The notes under the pieces: model-generated
The model's input: only the letters and a program-made list of their open reading frames with translations
What the model was told of the DNA's origin: nothing
The model's database searches: none
Part shown: one piece after another, positions 1-8,744 of the stretch
How the letters are laid out: each line of letters begins with the position of its first letter
Numbering within the stretch: position 1 is the first letter of the stretch
Program-made: the position numbers and the translations under genes
Origin: Mesorhizobium loti
Lineage (GTDB): Bacteria; Pseudomonadota; Alphaproteobacteria; Rhizobiales; Rhizobiaceae
DNA: 64,000 bases
Assembly (NCBI RefSeq): GCF_013170705.1
Contig: NZ_CP033334.1
Span: 4,131,501 to 4,195,500 of the forward strand
Reading direction: 5' to 3'

Positions 1-1
1 G

Positions 2-649
2 GCGGTGGTTCTCTACCTTATCCTGCCGCGCCACGAGGCGGCGCGGCCCCACACATCCTATCCGCGCCTGCTGGGCTCGGTGGTGCTGCTGTTCGTGCAG
101 GAACCGCTGCTGCGCGTGCGTGCGGTGCTGGCCATGCTGATCTTCGCCACTTTCAACGTGCTGTGGGCGCCGCTGGTGCTGCCGCTGAGCGCTGCGCCAT
201 TTTCACTCTCGCATACCGAGATCGGGCTGTTCGGCCTTGCCGGCGTCGCCGGCGCATTGGGCGCGCGCTGGACGGGAGGCTTGGTCGATCGCGGGCGCGG
301 GCACCTGGTCACCGGCCTCAGCCTGCTTCTGATGACGGCCGCCTGGCTGCCGATCGCCTTCATGGGTCTGTCGCTGTGGTTGCTTGTCGCCGGCATCGTC
401 ATGCTGGACCTGGCGATCCAGGCCGTCCATGTCACCAATCAGAGCCTGATTTTTTCGCGCCGGCCGGATGCGCGCAGCCGGCTGGTCGGCGGCTACATGA
501 TCTTCTATTCGCTTGGCAGCGCGCTCGGCTCGATCGCTTCGACCATGACTTACGGCGCCTTTGGCTGGAGCGGCGTCTGTCTGCTTGGGGTGGGCATCGG
601 CCTGTTCGCTTTGGCTTTCTGGGCGCTCACGCTGCGCGTGGGTCGGTAG
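2..649 (+). CDS. MFS transporter, C-terminal part (5' cut by window edge)
   Basis: Only the C-terminal half, about 215 residues, of a multi-pass inner-membrane transporter is present. The frame is open to the left edge, so the GTG at position 5 is not the real start. About six hydrophobic helices are visible. A typical MFS loop with glycines and basic residues follows the first helices of the C-terminal bundle (GLAGVAGALGARWTGGLVDR). Full MFS proteins are near 400 residues, so roughly half lies outside. The substrate cannot be told; drug or arabinose-efflux type is the usual annotation for similar proteins. The next gene is convergent and ends 5 bases away. Confidence 0.8.
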   Translation, partial: AVVLYLILPRHEAARPHTSYPRLLGSVVLLFVQEPLLRVRAVLAMLIFATFNVLWAPLVLPLSAAPFSLSHTEIGLFGLAGVAGALGARWTGGLVDRGRGHLVTGLSLLLMTAAWLPIAFMGLSLWLLVAGIVMLDLAIQAVHVTNQSLIFSRRPDARSRLVGGYMIFYSLGSALGSIASTMTYGAFGWSGVCLLGVGIGLFALAFWALTLRVGR

Positions 650-654
650 AGGCC

Positions 655-1305
655 CTATTCGGCATCGATCTGGTTCTGCGGCGCGGCTTTCTGGAAGGCT
701 GGCAGTGCCATGCAGGCGGCATGGATGCGGGCGATTGTCGGGTAAGGCGCCATGTCGACGCCGAAGCGGGCATTGTTGGTGACCTGCGCGGCCAGGCAGA
801 TATCGGCCAGCCCCGGCGCCTCGCCGTGGCAGAAAGTTCCGGTATCGGGCGACGAAGCCAGAATCTTTTCAAGCGGCTGAAAGCCTTCGTTCACCCAGTG
901 GCGGAACCAGTTGGTGATGTCCTGGTCGCCGGCGCTGAACAAAGTGCGCAGCGAGGTCAGCACGCGCAGATTGTTCACCGGGTGGATGTCGCAGGCGATC
1001 GTCTGTGCCAGCATTCTGACGCGCGCCCGGCCAAGTGCGTCTTTCGGCAGCAGCGGCGGTGCGGGCTGGAGTTCGTCGAGATATTCGATGATGGCCAGCG
1101 ACTGCGTTAAAAGCGTGCCGTCGTCGAGCACCAATGCCGGCACCAGCCCCTGCGGGTTGACCGCGAGATAGGCCGGCTCAAGATGCTCGCCATGGCGCAG
1201 ATGATGCGGGACGTAGTCGTAGCTCATCCCCTTCATCTCCAGCGCGATCCGCACCCGATACGAGGTGGAGGAGCGGTAGTAGTTGTGCAGGACGATGTCG
1301 CTCAT
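655..1305 (-). CDS. maiA: Maleylacetoacetate/maleylpyruvate isomerase (zeta-class GST)
   Basis: 216 residues, usual length for the family. The N-terminal thioredoxin-like domain has the zeta-GST signature in the form SSTSYRVRIALEMKG, with Thr where the classic SSCS motif has Cys. It is followed by NPQGLVPALVLDDG and the glutathione-binding QSLAIIEYLDE. The C-terminal half is the helical GST domain. The family performs glutathione-dependent cis-trans isomerisation of maleylacetoacetate (tyrosine breakdown) or maleylpyruvate (gentisate breakdown). It lies 11 bases after the FAH-family hydrolase gene on the same strand, so the two probably catalyse successive steps. Which substrate is used cannot be settled from sequence. 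The ATG at 1305 was chosen because homology begins there; the open frame extends further upstream. Confidence 0.85.
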   Translation of the reverse strand: MSDIVLHNYYRSSTSYRVRIALEMKGMSYDYVPHHLRHGEHLEPAYLAVNPQGLVPALVLDDGTLLTQSLAIIEYLDELQPAPPLLPKDALGRARVRMLAQTIACDIHPVNNLRVLTSLRTLFSAGDQDITNWFRHWVNEGFQPLEKILASSPDTGTFCHGEAPGLADICLAAQVTNNARFGVDMAPYPTIARIHAACMALPAFQKAAPQNQIDAE

Positions 1306-1316
1306 GGCTCTGTCGT

Positions 1317-2015
1317 TCAAGATTGCGGCTGGCCGATCGTCACTTCGATCGTGCCGATGCCGTCGACGCCGCCGGTCATCGTCTCGCCGGGCTTGACCGC
1401 GCCAACGCCGGCAGGCGTGCCGGTGAAGATCAGGTCGCCCGGTTGCAGTTCGACTGCTTCGCTGCAGATCGAGACGATGTCGGCGATTGGCCAGATCAAT
1501 TCGGCGAGGTCGGCATCCTGTTTCACCGCGCCGTTGACGGCGAGCCAGATACGCCCCTTCGTCGGGTGCCCGGATTTCTGCGCGGGAACCAGCGGGCCGC
1601 AAGGGGCTGAACGGTCGAAGGCCTTTGACCAGTCCCACGGCCGCGCCGCCTTCTTGGCCTCATCCTGGAGATCGCGGCGGGTGAGGTCGATGCCGACGGC
1701 ATAACCCCAGACATGATCCAGCGCCTGGTCACGCGCGATGCGGAAGCCAGGTCTGCCGATCGCGGCCACCAGTTCGATTTCGTGGTGCAGATTGGCCGTC
1801 AGCGGCGGGTAGGGGATATCGGTGCCGGAATCGACCACGGCGTCGGCGGGCTTGGTGAAGAAGAAGGGCGGATCGCGTTCGTCGTTGCCGAACTCGCGCG
1901 CGTGCGCCGCATAGTTGCGGCCAACGCAGAAAATGCGCCGTACGGCAAAGCGCTCGGCCGATCCGCTGACGGCGACGGAAGGTGTTGGCGGCACGGGAAG
2001 GACAAAGGCGGTCAT
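1317..2015 (-). CDS. FAH-family hydrolase (fumarylpyruvate/acylpyruvate hydrolase-like)
   Basis: 232 residues, a compact single-domain member of the fumarylacetoacetate hydrolase family. Visible family motifs are FCVGRNYAAHA near the N terminus, the metal-binding HHEIELVAAIG and GIDLTRRDLQ, then the conserved C-terminal DLIFTGTPAGVGAVKPGE. It is far shorter than true fumarylacetoacetase (about 420 residues), which favours fumarylpyruvate hydrolase or FAHD1-type acylpyruvase activity. It is first in a two-gene operon with the GST-type isomerase. No gentisate dioxygenase or homogentisate dioxygenase gene is present in this window, so the upstream pathway is unknown. Confidence 0.8.
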   Translation of the reverse strand: MTAFVLPVPPTPSVAVSGSAERFAVRRIFCVGRNYAAHAREFGNDERDPPFFFTKPADAVVDSGTDIPYPPLTANLHHEIELVAAIGRPGFRIARDQALDHVWGYAVGIDLTRRDLQDEAKKAARPWDWSKAFDRSAPCGPLVPAQKSGHPTKGRIWLAVNGAVKQDADLAELIWPIADIVSICSEAVELQPGDLIFTGTPAGVGAVKPGETMTGGVDGIGTIEVTIGQPQS

Positions 2016-2170
2016 GGTGGTCTCTGCGTTTGGATATCGGGATGAATGGCGGTACCTTCGACCGATTTCGGGGGGCGGGCAAGGCGTCGCTTTTCATAAA
2101 GCAAGGGCTTTGCCTGGGCTGTATGAGGAATTCAGGGTTTCCATTGCTTTTACAGCGGTGCATCCTGGCA

Positions 2171-2194
2171 ATTGGCGATAGACTATTTGCCAAT
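2171..2194. promoter_or_regulatory. Inverted repeat upstream of the response regulator
   Basis: ATTGGC and GCCAAT are perfect inverted arms with a 12-base spacer, 55 bases before the response-regulator ATG. The size fits a dimeric regulator site, perhaps autoregulation. No binding data; inference only. Confidence 0.3.
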
Positions 2195-2248
2195 AATCCG
2201 GCCATGGTCGCGGGACTATGGTGTGGCGGGTAAACCGGAACGAGCCAC

Positions 2249-2932
2249 ATGACAGCACCCAACGATCGCGCCCGGTTCCTGATCATCGACGACCATCCGC
2301 TGTTTCGCGAGGCGCTGCACAGCGCCGTCCAGATGGCCTATCCGGAAGTCGATACGGTGGAAGCGCGCTCGATCACCGAGGCGGTGGAATTGCTGGCGGA
2401 CGCCAAGCCGTTCGATCTTGCGCTTCTCGATCTCTCAATGCCCGACGTGCACGGTTTCGAGGGCCTGCTCCAGCTCAGGACCCGCTATCCGCGCCTGCCG
2501 GTGGTGATCGTGTCTGGATATGAGGAGCCAAGGATCATTTCCGAAGCGCTGTCCTATGGTGCCGCCGGCTTCATCCCGAAATCGGCCCGCAAAAGCGATC
2601 TGGCCGCCGCCATCCGGTCGGTAATGGACGGTGCGATCTATGTGCCGGAAACCTATGAGGGCCAGCCGGCGGACGCCGACAGCATCGACCGCGCCGACAT
2701 GGTCCAGCGCCTGTCCAAGCTGACGCCACAGCAGCTGCGCGTGCTGCAGATGCTGCGCCAGGGCCTGCTCAACAAGCAGATCGCCTACGAACTGCAGGTC
2801 GGCGAGACCACGGTCAAGGCGCATGTCTCGGAGATATTGCGCAAGCTCAATGTCTACAGCCGCACGCAGGCGGTGATCGAGGTGTCGAAGCTGGACAATG
2901 CCGAGCTGTTCAGGGATCAGGCGGGTTTTTGA
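2249..2932 (+). CDS. NarL/LuxR-family response regulator
   Basis: 227 residues. A receiver domain spans about 10-125 with the acidic pair Asp14/Asp15, the phospho-acceptor Asp61 in ALLDLSMPD, and a Lys in GFIPKSA. A LuxR-type helix-turn-helix spans about 155-215 (LTPQQLRVLQMLRQGLLNKQIAYEL, then GETTVKAHVSEILRKLNV). It should be a phosphorylation-dependent DNA-binding activator. The downstream gene is a convergent hybrid histidine kinase whose stop lies 36 bases away, and behind that is a FIST-domain protein. This recalls the Pseudomonas NosP-NahK/ErcS' region, which also sits near a NarL-type regulator (AgmR/ErbR). The kinase partnership is inferred from position only. Confidence 0.85.
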   Translation: MTAPNDRARFLIIDDHPLFREALHSAVQMAYPEVDTVEARSITEAVELLADAKPFDLALLDLSMPDVHGFEGLLQLRTRYPRLPVVIVSGYEEPRIISEALSYGAAGFIPKSARKSDLAAAIRSVMDGAIYVPETYEGQPADADSIDRADMVQRLSKLTPQQLRVLQMLRQGLLNKQIAYELQVGETTVKAHVSEILRKLNVYSRTQAVIEVSKLDNAELFRDQAGF

Positions 2933-2967
2933 GCTTTTACCCTCCCTATCAAGGGGAGGGTAAACCC

Positions 2968-4308
2968 CTAAGCCAGCAAATGCGCCAGAAGCGCGCGCAG
3001 CTGCGCCGGTTTCAGCGGTTTGCGCATCAATTCGATGCCGCCGGCGCGTGCCGCCTTGGCGACGGCTTCGGAACTGTCGGCGGTGACGATGAGCGCCGGC
3101 ACGGCGCGGCCGAGATAATCGCGGACTTCCGATATGGTTGCGGTGCCAAGATCGCCGCCGTCGAGATGCTGGTCGGCAATGACGATGTCCGGCACCCAGT
3201 CGGTGTCGCCGAGCAGGTCGAGCGCATCGTCGGTCGAGGTCGCGGCCCGCACCAGGCACTGCCAGCGCTCGAGCAGGAAGGTCATGGCCTCCAGCACCTC
3301 GATGTCGTTCTCGACCAGCAGCACCTTGGTGCCGAACAGGCCGTAGCCGCGCGACCGCTCAAGGCCGGTGGCGCTGGCGATGGCGTCGGCGGGCGCCCCG
3401 ATGCCGACGGGGACATCGATGTGGAAGATCGTGCCGCGCCCGACCTTCGACGAGAAAGTCACGGGGTGGCCGAGCGCGCCGGCCATGCGGCGCACGATGG
3501 CAAGTCCGAGCCCAAGGCCTCCGCCGTCGAGTTCGGCGCTGGTCGGCGAAGTGCCGCGATGGAACTCCTCGAAAACCGCCTCGCGCTGGTCCTCGGGAAT
3601 GCCGCAGCCGGTATCGGCGACATCGATGCGGATCGTGTCGCCGCGATGCCTGGTGCCGACAAGGACGCCGCCCGAGCGGGTGTAGCCCAGTGCGTTGGAG
3701 AGAATGTTCTGCAGGATGCGGCGCAGCAGCGTCCGGTCGGAGCGGACGACGGCGTTGACCGGCCGGAATTTCAGCGACAACCCCTTCATTTCCGCGACCG
3801 GCTGGAAATCCGAGCGCAGCGACGAGAACAGCGCCTCGAGGCTGACATCGCCAATGTCGGGCTGCACCACACCGGCATCGAGCTTGGAAATGTCGAGCAG
3901 CGTGCGCAGCAGGTCCTCCATCGTTTCCAGCGAGCGCTCGACCTGCCGCACCAGCTTCCTGCCCTCGTCGCTGGTCTGCACCTCGGCGAGTGCGGAGACG
4001 GAGAGATGGGCCGCGTTCAGCGGCTGGAGCACGTCATGGCTCGCGGCGGCGAGGAACCTTGTCTTGGACAGGTTCGCTAGTTCGGCGTTTTCCTTGGCGG
4101 CACTGAGATCTATGTTGGACTGCTCGAGCCGTCGCAAGGTCGAGTGCAGCTCCTCCGTGCGCGTGCGCACGCGGTTTTCGAGCGAGATCGCGGTCTGGAA
4201 CAGCGAGAAGGCATTGCCTTGCTGGTCCATCGACCGTTCGACGCGGCTGACCAGGGCGGCGTTGATCTTCTTCAGCTTTTCGAGATCGTTTATGTCCCTG
4301 AGCGGCAT
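2968..4308 (-). CDS. Hybrid histidine kinase, NahK/ErcS'-like, no own sensor domain
   Basis: 446 residues. A coiled-coil leader (about 1-80) runs directly into the dimerisation box, with the phospho-acceptor His91 in FLAAASHDVLQPLNAAHLS, a form typical of the NahK/ErcS' group. The ATPase domain follows (N box LQNILSNALGYT, G1 DVADTGCGIPE, G2 GGLGLGLAIVRRMA). A C-terminal receiver spans about 330-446 with ADQHLDGG. No PAS, transmembrane or other input domain precedes the coiled coil. It starts 14 bases after the FIST protein gene on the same strand, so the FIST protein is the likely sensory partner. The nearby convergent response regulator is a candidate output. Confidence 0.85.
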   Translation of the reverse strand: MPLRDINDLEKLKKINAALVSRVERSMDQQGNAFSLFQTAISLENRVRTRTEELHSTLRRLEQSNIDLSAAKENAELANLSKTRFLAAASHDVLQPLNAAHLSVSALAEVQTSDEGRKLVRQVERSLETMEDLLRTLLDISKLDAGVVQPDIGDVSLEALFSSLRSDFQPVAEMKGLSLKFRPVNAVVRSDRTLLRRILQNILSNALGYTRSGGVLVGTRHRGDTIRIDVADTGCGIPEDQREAVFEEFHRGTSPTSAELDGGGLGLGLAIVRRMAGALGHPVTFSSKVGRGTIFHIDVPVGIGAPADAIASATGLERSRGYGLFGTKVLLVENDIEVLEAMTFLLERWQCLVRAATSTDDALDLLGDTDWVPDIVIADQHLDGGDLGTATISEVRDYLGRAVPALIVTADSSEAVAKAARAGGIELMRKPLKPAQLRALLAHLLA

Positions 4309-4322
4309 CTTATTTCGCCGCC

Positions 4323-5459
4323 CTATTCTGCCGCTTGCCGTTCGCCGAAAGCGATGCCGGTAAAGGTCTGGTTGAGGTGCATCGACCGGTACTGCTCGCC
4401 ATAAGTGCCGAAGCCGATGACGTTGTTGACCCGGTAGAGCTCCGAAATGTCACGAAAGACCTGGCGGTTGCGTGCATCGAGCCGGCGCAGCACGCAGTCG
4501 AAGCCGAGGATCATGTCGATACCGCCAAGCCTCTCCTCGACCTCGCGCAGGGCGGCGCGTGTCGATTCCACCATATCCTTGGGCTGGGCGATCGACAGCA
4601 CGACGCCGTCGTCGATGGCGCAGAAGAACGATAGCGAACCGTCCGGGTGCATCTTCTGGATGGAACGGCAATAATATTCGCCGCCCACCTTCACCACCAC
4701 CGGATGCGAGGCGAAGCTCAGCGGCGTCAGGGTCTGCGCGACGATTCCAACGGAAGCGGCATATTCCTCGGCCGCATTGGTGGCGTTGAATTCGCGCACG
4801 ATGCGGTGATCGGCATCGGACGCCGTCACCACCAGCTTTTCGTCGGTCGGAACGAAATTGTCGGTCTTGAAGACGTGGAACGGAATCTCCGTGGCGATCA
4901 ACACGATGATGGCGCTGTCAGAGGTGACCCTGCCGTTCGAGATCAGGCGTGTGGTCTCGAACTTCAGATCGTCGCCGGCCGACCCGCCGAGCAGCGGTAT
5001 GTCGTCAAGTCCCCAGTGGATGGCGGAGCTTACCGCTTCCTCGGCATAGGATAGCCCATCGATGAAACAGAGCGCGAAGGTGTTCCTGGTCTGCTCACCG
5101 CCGAGCCGGCCGCGCAGCGCGCGCCGCAAGGCCTCGACCTCGCCGGTGATCCTGTCCATGCCCGATGTGGACAGGTTGCCGACCATGGTGCTGACCGCGG
5201 TGAACGACGCCGACGGCAGCAGCATTGCCAGCATATGGCCTTCTTCGAGCCCCTGCGGCGTGATCTCGCCGGCTGTCGAGCAGCCCGCATGATGGAGCCC
5301 CGGCGCGTGGGCAGAAAGCGCCCGCGACAAGGCACCGGCCTCGACGAGGCTCTGGGAAAAGAACAGCAGCGCAAAGCCGGCGTTGATTGCGGCGGCCTCG
5401 GCGGCCACCGCGCGCGCGAAAACATCCGGGTTGGGCTCGTCCGTGGTCAGCGCCGACAA
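4323..5459 (-). CDS. FIST-domain sensor protein (NosP-like)
   Basis: 378 residues as called, with FIST_N (about 25-225) followed by FIST_C (about 235-365). Segments include HHAGCSTAGEITPQG, GLDDIPLLGGSAGDDL, a central EEYAASVG region and the C-terminal NVIGFGTYGEQY, typical of the family. FIST proteins are cytosolic small-ligand sensors; the Pseudomonas NosP members bind haem and nitric oxide and inhibit the NahK kinase encoded next door. Here the kinase gene follows after 14 bases. The called start is TTG. The frame stays open upstream (coding for TRYACGLSAL), no ATG is in frame, and an AGG-rich ribosome site lies about 45 bases upstream, so the true start may be a little earlier. Confidence 0.8.
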   Translation of the reverse strand: MSALTTDEPNPDVFARAVAAEAAAINAGFALLFFSQSLVEAGALSRALSAHAPGLHHAGCSTAGEITPQGLEEGHMLAMLLPSASFTAVSTMVGNLSTSGMDRITGEVEALRRALRGRLGGEQTRNTFALCFIDGLSYAEEAVSSAIHWGLDDIPLLGGSAGDDLKFETTRLISNGRVTSDSAIIVLIATEIPFHVFKTDNFVPTDEKLVVTASDADHRIVREFNATNAAEEYAASVGIVAQTLTPLSFASHPVVVKVGGEYYCRSIQKMHPDGSLSFFCAIDDGVVLSIAQPKDMVESTRAALREVEERLGGIDMILGFDCVLRRLDARNRQVFRDISELYRVNNVIGFGTYGEQYRSMHLNQTFTGIAFGERQAAE

Positions 5460-5771
5460 GCCGCATGCGTAGCGCGTCCGTGAACTGGTCAGCGGCGTCC
5501 TCCCGCACTTCCTCCAACGCTGTTTTATGCGCGGCTGTTTTTACCAAGCTTCTGGCGCGCGGCGTCGAAGATATTGTTGCTTCCAATAGGCGTTTTGGCA
5601 ATGGGGGCGAGGGGAGTGCGCCTTTGGCCTTGGCCATGACCGAAAGTACAATGATCCGCCTTTTCCGTCGCGCTGTTTTTTGTGCGTTGTGCGGTGTACG
5701 AATAACGCATGGCCGAAGCGCCAGCGGCGTGTCGGCAGGTGAGGACCAAGGTTGATACCCAGGGAGGGACC
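5460..5771. other. Intergenic region between FIST gene and cox-like operon
   Basis: A 312-base divergent intergenic region. It must hold the promoters of the FIST-kinase operon (leftward) and the coxSLM-like operon (rightward). An AGGGAGGG ribosome site lies at 5761-5768. Short ORFs here overlap and have no recognisable product. No convincing sigma-70 box, terminator or known operator was seen. Confidence 0.4.
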
Positions 5772-6272
5772 ATGTCGGACGTTTCGTTTGTTGTGAACGG
5801 GAGGCGCGTCAGCGGCGTTGCCGAGGATCGAACGCTTCTGGTCCATTTCCTGCGCGAGAATCTCGGCCTTACAGGCACTCATGTCGGGTGCGATACCTCG
5901 CAATGCGGGGCCTGCGTCGTCCATGTCGACGGCAAGGCGGTGAAGTCCTGCACCATGCTTGCGGTCCAGGCGTCCGGCTCGAGCGTCGTGACGATCGAAG
6001 GTCTCGCCAACGGCGCCGACCTGCATCCGGTGCAGGCGGCCTTCAAGGAACATCACGGGCTGCAGTGCGGTTTCTGCACGCCAGGCATGATCATGACTGC
6101 GACCGACATGATCAACCGCCACCCCGAAGGCCTCGACGAGGCGACGGTGCGGGCCGAACTGGAAGGCAACATCTGCCGGTGCACCGGCTACCACAACATC
6201 GTCAAGGCGATCCTCGCCGCATCGAAGACGATGTCGAAGGGAGCCAAGGGCAAGGCGAAGCAGGCTGCGTGA
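5772..6272 (+). CDS. coxS: Aerobic CO dehydrogenase-type 2Fe-2S small subunit
   Basis: 166 residues, normal for the family. The plant-type 2Fe-2S cluster ligands are [10 protein letters not shown] plus a later Cys (about 40, 45, 48, 60). The second, all-helical 2Fe-2S domain has [10 protein letters not shown] and [11 protein letters not shown]. It passes electrons from the molybdenum centre to FAD in xanthine-oxidase-family enzymes. The ATG at 5772 was chosen over an upstream in-frame start because a strong AGGGAGGG lies just before it. It is first in an S-L-M operon, the order seen in form II CO dehydrogenase-like clusters. The Lys/Ala-rich tail ([11 protein letters not shown]) is an extension. 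Confidence 0.85.
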   Translation: MSDVSFVVNGRRVSGVAEDRTLLVHFLRENLGLTGTHVGCDTSQCGACVVHVDGKAVKSCTMLAVQASGSSVVTIEGLANGADLHPVQAAFKEHHGLQCGFCTPGMIMTATDMINRHPEGLDEATVRAELEGNICRCTGYHNIVKAILAASKTMSKGAKGKAKQAA

Positions 6273-6275
6273 AGA

Positions 6276-6361
6276 GTGAGCGGTAGAGTAGTGAGTGGTC
6301 AGTTGCCGGTCTGAACCGGCGGCGATCTTCACTATTCAGGTACTCGCTACTTCATACTCAC
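6276..6361. repeat. Imperfect long inverted repeat between coxS and coxL
   Basis: The arm at 6276-6296 (GTGAGCGGTAGAGTAGTGAG plus T) and the reverse complement of 6342-6361 agree at about 15 of 20 positions with one gap. A smaller CCGG-TCTGAA-CCGG hairpin sits inside at 6306-6319. It could fold in the mRNA between the two genes. It may be a copy of a GAGTAGTGAGT-rich intergenic repeat, but no second copy was seen in this window. Confidence 0.4.
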
Positions 6362-6380
6362 CATTTCGGGAGGAATTTCT

Positions 6381-8732
6381 ATGGGCATTGAAGGTGTTGG
6401 CGCTCGGGTCGCGCGCAAGGAAGACAAAAGATTCATCACCGGCGCCGGCCGCTATGTAGACGACATGGTGGTGCCCGGCATGAAGCATGCGGCCTTCGTG
6501 CGCAGCCCGCACGCGCATGCTCAGATCAAGAAGATCGACGTCAAGAAGGCGCAAGCCATGCCCGGCGTCATCGGGGTGCTGACCGGCAAGGAGCTCAAGG
6601 CCGATGGCATCGGTAACCTGATCTGCGGCTGGATGATCCACTCCAAGGACGGTTCGCCGATGAAGATGGGCGCATGGTCGCCGCTGGCCTTCGACAAGGT
6701 TCGCTATGTCGGCGACGCGGTCGTCATCGTCGTCGCCGAGACCAAGGGCCAGGCACGCGATGCGGCCGAAGCGGTCGAGATCACCTACAAGGAACTGAAG
6801 GCGGTCGTCGACGCCTCGAAGGCGATGGACAAGGGCGCGCCGCAGATCCACCCGGAGGCCGACAACAACCTGATCTTCGACTGGGACATCGGCAATGCCG
6901 ACGAGACGGCGGCTGCCTTCAAGAAAGCATCCCATGTCGTCAAGATGGACATCATCAACAACCGGCTGGTTCCCAACGCCATGGAGCCGCGGGCGGCTCT
7001 TGGCCACTACGACAAGGCCGAGGATCACTACACCTGCTGGACCACGTCGCAGAACCCGCATGTCGCGCGGCTGGTGATGAGCGCCTTCTACAATGTAGCG
7101 CCGGAGAACAAGCTGCGTGTCATAGCGCCGGATGTCGGCGGCGGCTTTGGCTCCAAGATCTATATCTATCCCGAAGAGATCGTCTGCCTGTGGGCGTCGA
7201 AGAAGACCGGTGTGCCGGTCAAATGGGTAGCCGACCGCACGGAGAGCTTCCTCACCGACGCGCATGGCCGCGACCATCACACCCATGCCGAAATGGCCTT
7301 TGATGCGAACCACAAGATACTTGGCCTGAAGGTCGAGACCAAAGCCAATCTCGGCGCCTACATGTCGCTGTTCTCGTCGGCGACGCCGACCTACCTCTAC
7401 GCGACGCTGCTGTCGGGCCAGTACAACATTCCGGCGATCCACGCCAATGTGAAGGCGATCTACACCAACACCGCGCCGGTCGACGCCTATCGCGGAGCGG
7501 GGCGTCCAGAAGCGACCTTCGTCATGGAGCGCATGATGGAAACCGCCGCTCGCCAGTTCGGCGTGTCGCCGGCCGAGTTGCGGCGCAAGAATTTCGTCAC
7601 CTCGTTCCCGCACCAGACGCCGGTCATCATGTGCTATGACGCCGGCGACTATGCGGCTTCGCTCGACGCGGCCATGAAGGCTTCGGATTATGCCGGCTTT
7701 GCCAAGCGCAAGGCTGCTGCCGCCAAGAAGGGGCTGCTGCGCGGCATTGGTATGAGTTGCTACATCGAGGCCTGCGGTATCGCGCCGTCGGCGGCGGTAG
7801 GCAGCCTTGGCGCCGGCGTTGGTCTTTGGGAATCGGCGGAGGTGCGGGTCAACGCCGTCGGCACGATCGAGGTGCTGACCGGCTCGCACAGCCACGGCCA
7901 GGGCCACGAAACGACGTTCGCGCAGCTGGTCAACGAGCGTTTTGGCGTGCCGATAGATTCGGTTTCGATCGTCCATGGCGACACCGACAAGGTGCAGATG
8001 GGCATGGGCACCTACGGTTCGCGCTCGGGAGCGGTCGGCATGTCGGCCATCGTCAAGGCGCTCGACAAGGTGGAAGCCAAGGCCAAGAAGATCGCGGCTC
8101 ATCTGCTCGAAGCAGACGAGGGCGATATCGTCATCGAGAATGGTGCGCTGAAAGTCGCCGGCACGGACAAGAACGTGCCGTGGTTCCAGATGGCGCTCGC
8201 CGCCTACACCGCCCACAATCTGCCCGGCGGCATGGAGCCCGGGCTGAAGGAGACGGCGTTCTACGATCCGTCGAATTTCACCTTCCCGGCGGGCTGCTAC
8301 ATCTGCGAGGTCGAGATCGATCCGGAAACCGGCCTGACCGAGATTGTTCAATTCGTTGCGGCCGACGATTTCGGCAACATCATCAACCCGATGATCGTCG
8401 AAGGCCAGGTGCATGGCGGACTGGCGCAAGGCATCGGCCAGGCACTGCTGGAAGGCGCCCACTATGACGCCAGCGGACAGCTGCTGACGGCGAGCTACAT
8501 GGATTACACCATGCCGCGCGCCGGCGATCTGCCGTCGTTCACGGTCTCGACCTCGAACACCCCATGCCCGGGCAACCCGCTTGGGATCAAGGGCTGCGGC
8601 GAGGCCGGCGCCATCGGCTCGCCGCCGGCGGTGATCAACGCCATCACCGACGCCATCGGCATCGCCGATATCGCCATGCCCGCTTCGCCGTCCACCGTGT
8701 GGGCCGCGATCCGCGCCGCGACGAAGCACTGA
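6381..8732 (+). CDS. coxL: Form II CO dehydrogenase-type molybdopterin large subunit
   Basis: 783 residues, full length for the xanthine oxidase superfamily large subunit. The N-terminal domain starts [23 protein letters not shown]. The molybdenum-cofactor domains include [10 protein letters not shown], the loop [13 protein letters not shown] (about residue 368), [16 protein letters not shown] and the C-terminal [17 protein letters not shown] with the conserved catalytic Glu. The loop is AYRGAGR, the form II signature, not the AYxCSFR of proven CO-oxidising form I enzymes. The physiological substrate is therefore uncertain; other aldehydes or N-heterocycles are possible. A GGGAGGAA ribosome site is just upstream. 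None of the cox maturation genes follow. Confidence 0.85.
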   Translation: MGIEGVGARVARKEDKRFITGAGRYVDDMVVPGMKHAAFVRSPHAHAQIKKIDVKKAQAMPGVIGVLTGKELKADGIGNLICGWMIHSKDGSPMKMGAWSPLAFDKVRYVGDAVVIVVAETKGQARDAAEAVEITYKELKAVVDASKAMDKGAPQIHPEADNNLIFDWDIGNADETAAAFKKASHVVKMDIINNRLVPNAMEPRAALGHYDKAEDHYTCWTTSQNPHVARLVMSAFYNVAPENKLRVIAPDVGGGFGSKIYIYPEEIVCLWASKKTGVPVKWVADRTESFLTDAHGRDHHTHAEMAFDANHKILGLKVETKANLGAYMSLFSSATPTYLYATLLSGQYNIPAIHANVKAIYTNTAPVDAYRGAGRPEATFVMERMMETAARQFGVSPAELRRKNFVTSFPHQTPVIMCYDAGDYAASLDAAMKASDYAGFAKRKAAAAKKGLLRGIGMSCYIEACGIAPSAAVGSLGAGVGLWESAEVRVNAVGTIEVLTGSHSHGQGHETTFAQLVNERFGVPIDSVSIVHGDTDKVQMGMGTYGSRSGAVGMSAIVKALDKVEAKAKKIAAHLLEADEGDIVIENGALKVAGTDKNVPWFQMALAAYTAHNLPGGMEPGLKETAFYDPSNFTFPAGCYICEVEIDPETGLTEIVQFVAADDFGNIINPMIVEGQVHGGLAQGIGQALLEGAHYDASGQLLTASYMDYTMPRAGDLPSFTVSTSNTPCPGNPLGIKGCGEAGAIGSPPAVINAITDAIGIADIAMPASPSTVWAAIRAATKH

Positions 8733-8744
8733 GGAGGAACAAAC

